Positions 29,342 to 41,638 of a stretch of 64,000 bases of DNA are shown here, piece after piece (the first letter of the stretch is position 1; the number at the start of each line of letters is the position of its first letter). The DNA comes from Absidia repens (lineage: Eukaryota > Mucoromycota > Mucoromycetes > Mucorales > Cunninghamellaceae): contig MCGE01000001.1 in assembly GCA_002105175.1 (NCBI GenBank), forward strand, positions 2,976,001 to 3,040,000. The letters run 5' to 3'. Made by a program: the position numbers and the translations under genes. Under the pieces are notes generated by a model. It was given only the letters and a program-made list of their open reading frames with translations, was not told the origin of the DNA and made no database searches.

Positions 29342-30674
29342 ATGACTAATCTACAAGATATCACTTCTGATCAACAATTCACTGATCTATGCGCTAAAAA
29401 GGATACAGTTCTTGCTTTGAACTTTTGGGCCTCGTGGGCGGAACCTTGTCAACAAATGAACGATGTCTTTGCTGAACTTGCTGGCAAGTTCTCTGCTATT
29501 CAATTCCTGAAGGTGAGTCACCACCTGGAAAGAAGAGGCTGCATTTTTTTTATCCACGCATCTTCATTAATTGTATTTTTCTTTGTTGTATTTCATATTA
29601 GATTGAAGCCGAAAACTTTCCTGATATCTCTGAACAATATGAAATCTCGGCTGTACCCACCTTTATCATTGTGAAGGTAAGATAAATACTGATAGACAAA
29701 CTGACTTGAGAAGCCCTTGATTATAATTGGCTATTGTTTTTCGATTATCTGTTAAAAATGCAGGCCGACAAGATTGTGGATCGTATTGAAGGCGCCAAGG
29801 CAGCTGAACTTTCTAATGCAGTGACCAAACATGCCAAAGGGATTTTGAACAAGTTCAGTAGCACAACAACCAATAATAACATAGGCTCCTCCGACTCAGG
29901 TAGCAAACCCAAGGATCTGACTGCTCGTTTGAAGGCTTTAGTGAACAGTGCTCCGGTGATGATTTTCATTAAAGGCACACCTCAACAAGTAAGTTTGTTC
30001 TTGAAGGTGAAGATATCTCAGATTAAACTTGACTCTTTTTTTATTCTTGTAGCCTCGGTGTGGTTTCTCTCGTACATTGGTTGATTTGTTGGCTGAACAA
30101 AAGGTCAAATACAGCTCATTTAATATTCTTGCCGATGAAGATGTGCGACAAGGTAAGTCAATTCTTTTTCTTTGGAAAAGAGGTTGGAGGGGGGGGGGGA
30201 TTGGAAAGTACTGACATGATGCCTTTTTATTTTTGTATAGGATTAAAGACATATTCAGACTGGCCGACATTTCCTCAGGTGTACATTGACGGTGAATTGA
30301 TTGGTGGATTGGATATTATCAAGGAACTGATTGCATCAAATGAATTTACCGAGATGCTTCCTCAAGAAAAAAGTCTAAGTAGCCGACTCCAAGACCTGAT
30401 TGAAAAACAACCGGTGATGGTATTTATTAAGGGTACACCTCAAGAACCTCAATGTGGCTTCTCACGACAAATGGTGGCTATTCTGAACGATCGACATGTC
30501 AAGTACGGTTATTTCAATATCTTGTCAGACGATGAAGTAAGGCAAGGTCTCAAGACTCATGTGGATTGGCCTACTTTCCCTATGCTTTTCTTTAAAGGCG
30601 AATTACTCGGCGGGTTGGATATCGTTAAGGAAATGGTCGAAAGTGGCGAGTTTGATCAGGTCCTAACCGCGTGA
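29342..30674 (+). CDS. GRX3: Monothiol glutaredoxin Grx3/PICOT with two CGFS domains
   Basis: Five exons (29342-29512, 29602-29676, 29764-29988, 30053-30152, 30241-30674) join to 334 residues. Residues 1-110 are a thioredoxin-like domain with a degenerate active site ([12 protein letters not shown]). Two monothiol glutaredoxin domains follow, each with VMIFIKGTP or VMVFIKGTP, a CGFS site ([26 protein letters not shown]) and [20 protein letters not shown] or an equivalent. These proteins bind [2Fe-2S] clusters with glutathione and deliver or sense iron with BolA partners. Yeast Grx3/4 have one Grx domain. Two domains as here match animal GLRX3. Confidence 0.96.
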
Positions 30675-31203
30675 ATTGGTGTTGGTACTGGTGATGAAAC
30701 TTCAACTAGGATAGCCATCATTATGCTTTGTGTGTGTAGTATTAGTATTTTTTAGAGAGTAGTTACTAGGGTTAGCCAAGGGTTAATGATATATATTTAT
30801 ATATAAAACAATTATAAAGGAACAAACACAATCAATGATATCAATAAAAAAGCCTTGAAGAACCTATAACAAATGTGAAGATTTTTTATTATGATGATTT
30901 TAATAGTAATGACCGGGTACGGGAAGAACAAGTCTTTTTTTTTATGATGATAATGATTCAAAAACTGATGTGATGAGGGATTGTGAAATGAATTAGTGGG
31001 TTCACAAATGATTTGGGACAGTATCTTTTTATGATGATGAAGTTCAGATAATTTATTCGAATAAAACTGTGCTATAAACTAAAATTCTAAAAGGGGACTA
31101 TTGTGTGTAATGATATGATGATGGTATTTTGAGTGACTAAGGATTGTGCATGTACGTGTGTATGATAAGCTAAATTTTTACAAGGGGAGGAATAGGGACT
31201 ATA
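30675..31203. other. Convergent 3' flanks of GRX3 and COX16
   Basis: AT-rich sequence between two convergent genes with AATAAA at about 30842 and 31060. No gene is supported. Confidence 0.4.
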
Positions 31204-31712
31204 CTATTGTTCGTCAGAACCAGGGGGTCGTTGGACACGCACCTGATCCCAATCTTCTTCGGTTTTGGCTTGTAATCGCTATACAACATGAATTCAATGG
31301 AGTTAATGCCTAGCCTATGTGCTTCTGAAGCAGAATTCCGATACTTACAAAGTATTCTTCTTGGATACTTAAAGGACGTCGGTTTTTATCCATGCCTAAG
31401 GCTTCTTCTTTGGCAACCTATAAACCAAAAGAGGTTCAGTACTGTTACTATCTTCGTTGCATAGCTGTGTGTGTACATGTGTGTACGTGTGTGTGTTTGT
31501 GTGTGTGTGTGCGCTTTCCTTACCTTTCGATGTCGCAAATCACGGTGGTCATATCTGGTTTGTGTCATTTGTGCCAAACCGAAGGATCCACCTACAATAA
31601 TGGCGATGAATGGAAGACCAAAGAATGCAAAGGGATGCTTCTTGGCCTTCTGGACAAATGAAGATAACTGGTGTGGTTTCTGCTGGAATGGCTTTGATTG
31701 GAAGGTAGGCAT
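31204..31712 (-). CDS. COX16: Cytochrome c oxidase assembly protein COX16
   Basis: Three exons (31524-31712, 31349-31417, 31204-31278) join to 110 residues. A basic N-terminus is followed by one transmembrane helix (PFAFFGLPFIAIIVGGSFGL) and the family motif TQTRYDHRDLRHRKV. Exons 2 and 3 give NRRPLSIQEEYF and EDWDQVRVQRPPGSDEQ, the conserved WEQVRVPRPPG end. Cox16 is an inner-membrane protein that helps assemble Cox2 and Cox1 modules of complex IV. The first intron contains a GT-rich microsatellite at about 31462-31512. Confidence 0.95.
31462..31512. repeat. GT-rich microsatellite in COX16 intron 1
   Basis: Interrupted (GT)n with TACATG and TACGTG variants, inside the first COX16 intron. 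Confidence 0.8.
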
Positions 31713-31889
31713 ATGTGAAGAGGAATAATAGACAAAAAAAAAAAAAAAAAAAGTCGAGTCAAAAAAAAAAAGTGGACTGAATTATTGTTGATGATTATAT
31801 TTCATACCCCGCACACAATCAAGCCCAACCCATGACAATTTATTCAAGGCACATCAATAAGCTATATAAATCTAACCATTCAATCCATA

Positions 31890-32095
31890 TCATGCCTGAT
31901 TACTAGTCATTAATTGATCCAAATACATCATCATAGATTTCCGTTGTTGATCAGAAGAGGGGCCATACCGGAATGTATGCTGGCCATAATTCGTTTTTGT
32001 CTTGACTGACCCCATTGTATAAGGCACATAGGGTAAAAAGGGACCATCCAAACGAACCAGCGCTTTAATAAGAAAGAGCATGTCAGATGAGTCGA

Positions 32096-32133
<38 letters not shown>

Positions 32134-33868
32134 ACCTAATAACTCCCCATTCAACGTAAACCCAAAGTGAAGTTGTTGTTGATCAAAAAATAACCCAATC
32201 AGATCACCCTCCAACAAATGCATAGTAAAAGACGTTGGCAGCAGGTCTTGCCCATCGCAACAAATTCTGCCCTGTTGAGTGATACGATTGTAATCCAGAT
32301 AAACACTTGTTGATGCGCTAGATAAGTAAGCATTTTTCCATCCAAACATCATCGTATTCATGGCAACTGAAGCGGTATTGATCGGGCGATAGGCAACCGT
32401 CATTTCCACATACAACGAATGAAGTGAGGTCGACTGTTGTTGAGCAAGAGGAATGCCATTAGTGACGATGGAGGTGCTGGCTGCCAAAAGTCCAAGGGAT
32501 GGTGATGGCGTTAAAGAAGGCGGTGATGACACCCTCATCCGTTGCATCGCTTCAGCTAAATCTTCCATTAATTCCGCATTTTCGACGGTCTGGTTGTTCA
32601 AAAATCAAGATCCTCCATAAGTGGTGGTTGGTGCATCTCCTCCATCCTGACTTCCGGTGTGAAGTGGAATTCATAAATAGATTGGTAGCCATCAGGTCCG
32701 TCACTAGAATAAATAAGTAAAAATCAATGACCTAGATTAGTAAAAGAAATCAAGCTCATACACTCTTTTTTTCGTCTTTGTGACGTTACCGTAAGGGATC
32801 CATAGGCCCACCGAAGAGAAACTCACATTCTTGGCCCGTTGAAAGAGATACAGCCTAAAAAACGCAATCAATCAGACAATTAATCATCTATGACAACATT
32901 CGTTTCTGAAATGCATTCACTATCTGCCTTCGCAGTACTTACCGGATACCAGTGTTGTGTCGGATCTACTTTCGTAAAGGCCACACCCAGATCATCTCCA
33001 TTTTGGTAGTATTTAATTTCACCACGATCCAAATCCAAGGCACAAGTAATGACATCCCCGACTTGCCAGGTTTTGCCATAGTTGGTTTTCTATCAAGTCG
33101 AAAGAAAGGGTCAATTCTCTTTTTTTTTGCTTTCCTCTATATCAATATCAATATATAAAAGGGCTATACTTTACCCGCATACGATGTCGTCCATGCCATT
33201 TCTTACACCGGCAACCATCATAGCCATAAGAGTATTCATCATCTCCCACACCACTGCCGGCCTCGGCATCTAATTGACATTGATAATTGATCCAGCCCAT
33301 TTGATTCAATCCATCTGTTTTCAAAATCACTTGATAGCACACCTTGTTTTTGTTGTTGTCGTTGATCATCATTGCCGCATGTGTACATGTCACAGTTTCA
33401 AACGTCCAAGAATCATTTCGTACTTCTAAACACGTTTCTTGATTGATCAAACAAAACGAAGTGCTCTTCAACAAATCCAATTCAACACCCCCGATCTTTG
33501 TTGTTGATTTATCCCCTTTGAGTCGACTGACACACGTCAGTATAAGCCTTGTATAAAACCAGAATGTTTTCTTGTTTTGCTGAGGCTGGCTTGGATCCAG
33601 TAAATACTTCCAAATCACAACAACACATCGCTGTAAAGTATTTTCTGGAATAGAGGTACCTATATACATATAATATAAATGTTTAAATACTGCCAATCAC
33701 TTGCATTCAATGAAAAACAGTATGTTCTTACCTGATTGAACCATTAAGCCAAGGCATGTCAAAACATGATCCGTCAGAGAGGGTTGATGTTGAAACATAT
33801 AAATCATCAATTCAATGAAATGCAATTGATGAATCAAATAGCAACGAATTGATTCTATAGCACAACGA

Positions 33869-33904
<36 letters not shown>

Positions 33905-33916
33905 TTATTTTCAATA

Positions 33917-33959
<43 letters not shown>

Positions 33960-36900
33960 GCATTTACCATATCGCACAAGAGATCGTAGAGCTAGTAACG
34001 ACCGACTTGTGAAGCTATTGTAAAGTTTCATAGAAGGGATTACCGCATCATCTAATGTAATGTCATCTTTGTCAAACGAAGAGTCACCATCAACAACAGC
34101 GGAAGAAGTGGAGAGGGCCAGATGTTGCGCATAGGGAGACGTTGCCAAGTCATGTTGTTGTGTGGAAAGGCAGGTTTGGTGTCGAACCCAAAGTAATACA
34201 TCCTTGTAGGCATTCCAAACCAATTGATCATCCGTCGTCATCAAATCCGTTTCTTGAGGAGAATGGCAATGCGTCCACCATTGAGCAATGATTGGGAAGA
34301 GCGCTTGGTACACCAATCCATCCACCAAATGCCGAGGTCTGTCATGTAAACCATCACCACCAGTATCCAAATGGGAATCATCATCATCGTCGTTGTCAAC
34401 AACAAAGAAATTGTCTTGATCAGAAGTATAATCTATCACATCCTCATCTTCATTGTAGTATTCGTCCAATGGTGAGAAATATGATGATGCGATCGATGAT
34501 TTCGTTTGTTGCTGCAGCTGTCGTGAGGAGGAGGACATAGTTCTGGGTTGCTGTTGCAGTTGCAGTTGCTGTCGTTCCTGTTTTTCCATGTTCAGTAGTG
34601 ACGATGAGGCACCATCAATGATCGTCCCGGATATTGGACTGTTTTCCAAAAAATAGCGCAAAACACAAAGTGAGCCTGCCAACGTGGTATGTATCGATGC
34701 TGGAAGTTCAAAGTGGGTCAGGATAGCCATGCGTTCGGCATACGTATGTTGGAAGAGTAAAGACAAGTTGTTGACAAGATCTTCCGGATCCATTTCGGTT
34801 GTATAGGATGATGAAGAGCTGGATGTATCTGAAAATGCATCAGATGACGATGAGGAGGAAGATATCGGTGATGAAGGTCGAGGAATGGGTGTGCTATTGT
34901 TGTTATTGTTGTTGTTGATGCGATCTCGTTCCCGCTGATGTCGTCTTTGTCTTTGCCTAGGCACGTGTGCTGATTCTGCATTAGCCGTGATAGTATTAGT
35001 GATATCCATGGTATCGTATCCTGAACCCCGTACACGGCGATCCAATTGTCGATCACTAGAAATCACCCCAGTTGAGCTGACATTGATGTATTCTGGTGTG
35101 CGTAAAATATCTTCTTCTGTAGCCCGTATCGAATGTTTCATGTTGATGGTGGTTGTCTGTGGTGATCTATTGGTAGCAGCGAATGTTTGCATCATGAGGA
35201 TTGGTAAGAGTTGGTGATTAGCAGTAATGCAGCGATCAATCAAAGGCTCAATGACAGTAGAGATCAGTTTTGTTTTCAATGAAGGATCTACATTGCGTAA
35301 AAATAAATGAATACCGTTTTCACTCTATCCTCTTTGACACATTGTGTTCAATACTTACATTTGATAGCCAGTTTCAAGGACGCTTTGGCGCATGTTAATT
35401 GAACTCGTTCATGAGTAGAAGATACGCAGGTTTCAAATAGAGTTGTATGACATTCTTCACGGATCACATAGGCAAAGGACTCTATTAGCAAAGGGAGAAA
35501 AGTATTGAGTAAATGGGACAAGAAAAGTACTCTTGGGGGAAAGGGTCATCTTGTTTTACCTTGCATGGCCATCAAATTGAACAAAGCCCCAGCCGAGTTG
35601 TATTGCACTTCCACTTCGTTCCATGTGACTAAGGAATTTAAAGTACTAACCACCGATGAGAGATGTTTTTTGATTGCCAAATCATTTTGCCCTAAATGAA
35701 ACGGAATTAATAACAATTGTATAATCGCATAACCATCACACACGTAACTTACAGATACAACAGATCAGTGATAAAATATCCGCCACAAAGATCGCCGCAT
35801 GTACTTTTTTTGATAATGCCAATTCCAACAAAAATTCAAATTCAGGTGCAGTGAGGATATCACGGTGAGATTCCACTTTTGATATAAAAAGGGTTGAATT
35901 GTCGTTAATATATTGTAAAATTTCCTTCTCATATACAGTCTATTGTGTACCTTGACTAGCTACAGCATGGACACAAAGAGTAGCCCAATATCGTACATCG
36001 TCATCATTAATGGCTAAACAATGCATGATTTTCTTGACAATATTCGTCTTGACCATTCCTTGGCGAAAAGATTCTATATAAAAAGGGTGAATAAGAATAG
36101 ATAATACATTATTCAAAATGTGTTGTAATTCTTACCATCGCCATAAGCCATAAATTTGATTGTTCTCAAGACGACTCTTGATATATACATTTCTTCAGCG
36201 GATAAAAGTCCGGCCAAGATAGTATGAATTCCTTTGATCGCACGGAATTGGTTCGATGCCACATCTATTGTCCATTAAGAATAAGTAAGACCATTGATGT
36301 TCTCTCGTGCGTTCTTTTAGTTATACTCTAGGTAAATTACCTTTCAAAACAAATTCATGCATCAATCCCGCTGCCCAATAGATCAATTCAACATCATCGC
36401 CACGGAGACAGACTGAAATGAGGTCGACAATATTGTAATCCAATAATTCCACCAAGACAATTTTGGATTCTAATACAAAAATAGTTTAATTGGTTTTCCT
36501 TTTAATCGACAAAGATCCCATAGAGTCTATTTACCCATTGTATCCACACTAGCTACCAGGCGTACCAAAGATTGCATACAAAATTTCGGCATATTTGTAT
36601 TTCCGAATGTCATTCTTGCCATTTTAGCCAATAAACCCACGAAGCCTTGATGGACCAACACCTTAGGAAACGGATCTACGGAGAAAGATAGAGAGACTGG
36701 AAGATCAACACCCAGAAATAAAAAGCGTGTGTGTACGGAGTGAGGAGAGAGGCAGAGAAAAGACCTTACCACTGAGAGATATTTGATGTAAAATCATCAA
36801 TGTCCAATATTTCAATTCGTTATTTCGAATAGTCGTTGACGTCAAGATACGTTGAATAGAATCAAGAATTCCCATTTCGATCACACAATACTTGTTAATA

Positions 36901-37787
36901 TCTACAGCAACAACAAATGGAGTTTCAGATATCTACACATATAATTCTTTATATATCATGTCCTTATTTCAATCTTACCATTGCCTTGAATCAAATCACA
37001 TATCGCCATGGCCACGTATCGTTGAGTCATTTCTTTCATTTCTAATTCTGTTGAAGCCAATGCATCCACCAAAACCCTTAAAGCGCCTGCTTCCAATAAT
37101 GCCGCTCGATGGAGTTCTAAGAATTTGATGAGACACTGTTTTACTATGCTAGTAATATCTATGCAACCCGCTAATACCTTTCTGTGTCAAGAGTTGTAAT
37201 GCTGTCAACGCTTGAGACCGGAGTTCGATTGGTTGTTCCTTTTGACAGGCGGTAACAATAGAAGGTAGATGAGAACCTGGTTTAAATAAAAAGCATGAGT
37301 CAACAATTTAGTAGCCATTACTTACGATGGACGAGCCTCTTCTTCTTTTCTTACCTGACATGGCCCTTTCAATTGTAATCTTGACCGAACTACAAATACA
37401 AAACCAATAAATAAATTAATATGAGAGAGTGAATATTCAAGTTTAAATATCCATTTTTTGAGTATATGACAATAGCACTTACTTGCTTTGTATGGCAGCA
37501 TTACTTGACTGAATCAGATAAACAAGGGCCTTTAAAGAAATAGCTATAAAAGAAGAAAGTTAATGAAGGTCATCAGTTATATTTGAAAATGCAGTTCTTT
37601 TTATTTTACCATCTTCAAGCTTTTTGTCACTCTCCAGGCCACCGTGTCGTTTTCGAGTGGAATCTGGTCGTTGTTGTAATTCTTCCACATGGGAATAAAG
37701 TGAATAACCCATGACCGCAATGGCCACACCTGTCAGGAAACATAATAAAGTTGAAGTGTTTGTATCATGAACTGACGGCGGACTCAT
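31890..37787 (-). CDS. Membrane-anchored ARM-repeat protein with SPRY domain (RSPRY1-like, no RING seen)
   Basis: About 20 exons on the minus strand, roughly 1,400 residues. The start at 37787 (MSPPSVHDTNTSTLL) leads into one predicted transmembrane helix (LLCFLTGVAIAVMGYSLY). Some eleven exons, about one armadillo-type repeat each, follow from 37541 to 35360, for example RVLVDALASTELEMKEMTQR and DDDVRYWATLCVHAVA. A large exon (about 33967-35288) is largely disordered, with poly-Ser/Asn. Next is a SPRY domain (33178-32790): MGWINYQCQLDA, GVGDDEYSYGYDGCR, TWQVGDVITCALDLDRGEI and STGQECEFLFGGPMDPLR. The last exons (32704-31890) end TSNQA and show no RING Cys/His. RSPRY1 is the closest architecture I know for that SPRY. 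A one-base frame break at an A5 run (32600-32604, plus strand) interrupts the exon at 32134-32704; see findings. Confidence 0.8.
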
Positions 37788-38147
37788 ATATTCGTATATT
37801 GTGGTAAAAAATAAAAAATAAAAAAGCGAGAGAATGAAAAGATAAAAAAAAAACCAGCATCTTTTGTGCTACCAACTTTGGAAAATCTGGTTGAGTTTCT
37901 CTCGTCAAAATTTCAATAAGGAATAAGGGAAAAAAAAAAAGGTTAATGTTACTCCTAATTTAGGATATATCTTCAGAACATCAGATTCACACTCTATGGT
38001 CATTACTGCTATAATACAAAAGCTCATTAGGAGACTATGCGCCCTTCCCTTATGTGGCTTTTAAAAAGCGGGATTTCAAATGGGTCAAAGATTTACACCA
38101 CCACAATTTTTGCACAATTACTTTTTCTTCCATTTGTCTTTTTTACC

Positions 38148-39030
38148 ATGTATCGTTTACGGTTTTTCAATCCACTTTTGACACATACTCTGAAACAACA
38201 ACAACTGTATAGATTCACAGGTGTTAAAAGAATATTGCCTTCTGTACTGTCGACACAAAAATCACATTTTAATCATTGGACACCTTTACAACAAACTAAG
38301 CAACCACAAGATACCACCACTCCTCCATTCTCATCAACTAAAGAAGACGAAGAAGAAGAAGACGAAGAGACGCTTGATCCTAAGGATTTCCCTGAATTGT
38401 ACCCTGACGAAGAAGGCGAAGGCGATCAAGTCATTGACACGGAATGGTTTGTAGATAGCGACTATACTGAAAGTGAAGACTTTGTTCCCATGTGGCAACG
38501 ACAAGCGGATGCACAACAACATTTACAAGACAGGAAGGCGCTGCAAACATTGTCAGAACAGCTCTTGAAGGATGATAGTCTTACTCCGGAAATGATTCAA
38601 CAGGTGCTGGAACAGGCCAAAATGGATAATGTATTGGTGATGGATGTACGGGAAAAATGCGACTGGACCGATTATATGATAATTGCTGAAAGTGCCAAGG
38701 GTGACAAGTTCCTTAGTAGTGTAGCTGAACATGTAGGATCTACGGTAAGTCAATGATAATATTCTGAAAGATTATTATTACTATTATTTTGTGCTCACTA
38801 TTTTTTTCAAATAGGTGCGTAAAGCGATTGCAGCTCATCCGGGTGCTTTGCATGATTTACCAAATCCTCATATTGAAGGCCGTAATGATCAATCTGGGTG
38901 GTTATTGATTGATCTTGGTCGCTGTATTGTCCATCTCTTTACTCCAGAAATCCGGGATCATTATGATTTGGAAGGGTTATGGAAATCGGTGCCTACTGAC
39001 CCTAGTTTACCCATGCCTGATCAACCTTAG
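38148..39030 (+). CDS. Mitochondrial ribosomal silencing factor RsfS/MALSU1 (Iojap) family
   Basis: Two exons (38148-38744, 38815-39030) join to 270 residues. An upstream ATG at 38037 is in frame, but the one at 38148 gives a clear presequence (MYRLRFFNPLLTHTLKQQQL), so it is preferred. An acidic linker (EEEEDEETLDPKDFPELYPD) precedes the RsfS fold: VLVMDVREKCDWTDYMIIAE, then GDKFLSSVAEHV, then SGWLLIDLGRCIVHLFTPEI and LEGLW. RsfS binds uL14 on the large subunit and blocks joining. In mitochondria MALSU1 acts in large-subunit assembly. The gene is divergent from the ARM-SPRY gene, with only about 360 bases between the start codons. Confidence 0.93.
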
Positions 39031-39290
39031 ACCCTCATTTTTTCACGATTTGTACATTTTATATAGTCTTCAACCTCACCCCCTCATATTTATTATATTA
39101 TTATCTCAATATCGAATAAAATGAAATTTACTATCTCATTATCACTCTTCCCCCTGTCTTTTTTTTTGACATGTCCCACCCAGGCTCTTAAAAGAAAAAA
39201 ATGTCGAGCGGTGTTTGAACTACGTTCCTTCCTTTTCTTTTCCCTTCCCTTTCTCTTTCCTTCCCCTCAATTGTCAAACGTGCCTTGATC

Positions 39291-39466
39291 ATGCTCAAAA
39301 GGTGCGCTTTGCATTTGGCTAGCCGGGCTGGTATTGGTGCCCCTGCTCTACAACGCCGCCTGACTCATAATCAAGCTTACATTACCACACCCATTTATTA
39401 TGTCAATGCAGGTTTGTATTTATTCCACTTTTTATTTATAATGTTTTTGACAGGCTCAGACTGACT

Positions 39467-39511
<45 letters not shown>

Positions 39512-41383
39512 CAGTTCCTCATATTGGACACTTATACTCTTCTGTCATTGCGGATACTCTACGACGTTTCTACCTTTTGAAAAATTACGATGCTTCTTTA
39601 ACCACTGGAACGGATGAACATGGTTTGAAGGTAAGATATTGTGCACGTTATAATATACCATACATTGTATACTGTATAGTAAAATATTCTTTGGGCCTTT
39701 TGCGTAGATCCAACAAGCAGCGGCCAAGAACCATACGACACCAATAGAACTATGTGATAGTGTTTCAGCTAGTTTTAAGGTAAATATCAATATCAAATAT
39801 GGAAGATATTCAGTGTTTCATGGACGGTTTCATTAGATGAATATTATCATTAATACTCCAAATTTTATGAAAATAGAAATTATGCGATAAGGCCAATATT
39901 GGGTATACAACTTTCATGCGTACAACGGAACCTCGGCATGCCGTGGCTGTCTCACATCTATGGAACACATTAGTGGAATCGGGCTATATTTACAAAGGAC
40001 AACATGAAGGCTGGTATGCGATATCGGATGAGGCATTTTATCCCGACAATCAGGTGCACGAAATCACAGACGACAAAGGTGAAACGATGATGGTATCAAT
40101 CGAATCAGGACAAAAGGTGGAATGGACAATGGAAGAGAACTACAAATTCAAGTTATCGGCTTTTGAAAAACCTCTGTTGGACTGGATTGAACAAAATCCC
40201 CAAGCTATTGTTCCTTCGAACCGCAAAAACGAAGTCATCTCCTGGATTCAAGCTGGACTCTCTGACTTATCTATCTCCCGTTTGCGCTCGCGTTTGGAAT
40301 GGGGTATTCCTGTGCCTACTGATCCTCAAAATCATACAATCTATGTTTGGCTTGATGCACTTACCAACTATATTACTGCCAAAGGCTATCCTCATTTGTT
40401 GGAAGATGGTAGTAGTGAAGAAAACAAGGACCAAGATGACAAGACATTGTCGGCAAAAGTACATGTGGTTGGAAAGGATATCTTGCGGTTCCATGCTGTT
40501 TATTGGCCCGCTTTCCTTATGGCCGCCAAACTTCCTTTACCTCAACAAATCTTGGCTCATGCTCATTGGACGATGGGTAAACATAAAATGTCAAAAAGTC
40601 GGGGGAATGTCGCCGATCCTTTCCAGGTGATGGATTTGTATGGCGTGGACTCTGTTCGATATTATCTTATGCGTGATGGTGGTTTGGCTGATGATGGCGA
40701 CTATTCTGAAGATCATATCAAGATGCGATACAAGAAAGATTTGGCTGGACAATTGGGAAATCTGTTGAATCGAAGCACCGCACCCTCTTTGAATCCTGAG
40801 GCTCAAGTACCTGCTGTTGCTCTGGAAGTGATGGACCACGTCGATCCTCGCGATCGTCCCTTGCATGATAAATTGGTCGCGTTGGCTGACATATATGATA
40901 TGCACTTTGAAGAAAGGGAATTCAATAAAGGATTTACTGCCATTATGGATATGTTATCAGAGGTAAAAGAAACAAAAAAAACGGAATGTATAGATACAGT
41001 TTTTATTTACGCACTCTATTTGCCTATTATAGGCCAATAAGCACTTTACTGATAACGAACCATGGAAATTGAAGGAGCAACAAGAACGCAAGGATTTGGT
41101 CCTCTATTATGCATTGGAATCATGTAGGATCGCTGGCATCTTACTTCAACCTGTCATGCCTACCAAAATGGATGAACTTTTGGCAAGACTAGGTGTACCT
41201 GAAAATCAAAGGTCCCTCTCACACGCTACCTTATCCGCAACTGGTACTGCAAAACGTCTTTTGGGTCCTCTACTGGTGTTTTATTCCCCGCTTGTGATCC
41301 TTCCCCTTCTTCCCCTTGCTTTCCTCCATTTTTATTTTTGCACACCCTCTTTCTCTATTATCACTCATTTATTACTGCAATAA
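39291..41383 (+). CDS. MSM1: Mitochondrial methionyl-tRNA synthetase (C-terminus probably frameshifted)
   Basis: Five exons (39291-39411, 39515-39630, 39708-39779, 39877-40962, 41033 on). It charges tRNA-Met in mitochondria. The basic N-terminus (MLKRCALHLASRAGIGAPAL) is a presequence. The class I signature YYVNAVPHIGHLYSS (HIGH) spans intron 1. Other motifs are TGTDEHGLK, WYAISDEAFY, IYVWLDALTNY, HVVGKDILRFH and the catalytic loop HKMSKSRGN. As written, the frame ends in a hydrophobic tail (about 40 residues) that no MetRS has. Adding one base at the A4 run at 41251-41254 and one at the C4 run at 41286-41289 gives an end TSFGSSTGVLFPRL with stop at 41297, matching the family LFPR end. The tail as read is therefore doubtful. 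Confidence 0.92.
39472..39509. repeat. Poly-T tract (about 38 T) in MetRS intron 1
   Basis: The run directly precedes the acceptor GCCAG and is an extreme polypyrimidine tract. Confidence 0.9.
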
Positions 41384-41638
41384 TAATAAAAAAAAAAAAA
41401 AAAAGCGCACGCACACATTTCACTTGTTGTATCTCTTTTAGTGCATTGGATCTCTCCACTCCGTTTTTGTTATTTTTTTTTTGTTGGAGGGGAAGGGGCA
41501 ACCCCTGACCTTTTTGTTCTCCTTACTTTTCTTTTATTCTTCTTCCTCTTTCTCTTTTTCCTTTATTTTTATTTTTCATATTTTTATTTTTCGTATACCC
41601 TTTTATTTATCTTTTTTATTATTATTATTATTTTTATC

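Noticed and set aside
38037..38147. Upstream in-frame ATG for the RsfS gene
   Set aside because: It would put a hydrophobic segment before a clean mitochondrial presequence that starts at 38148, so the inner start fits better.
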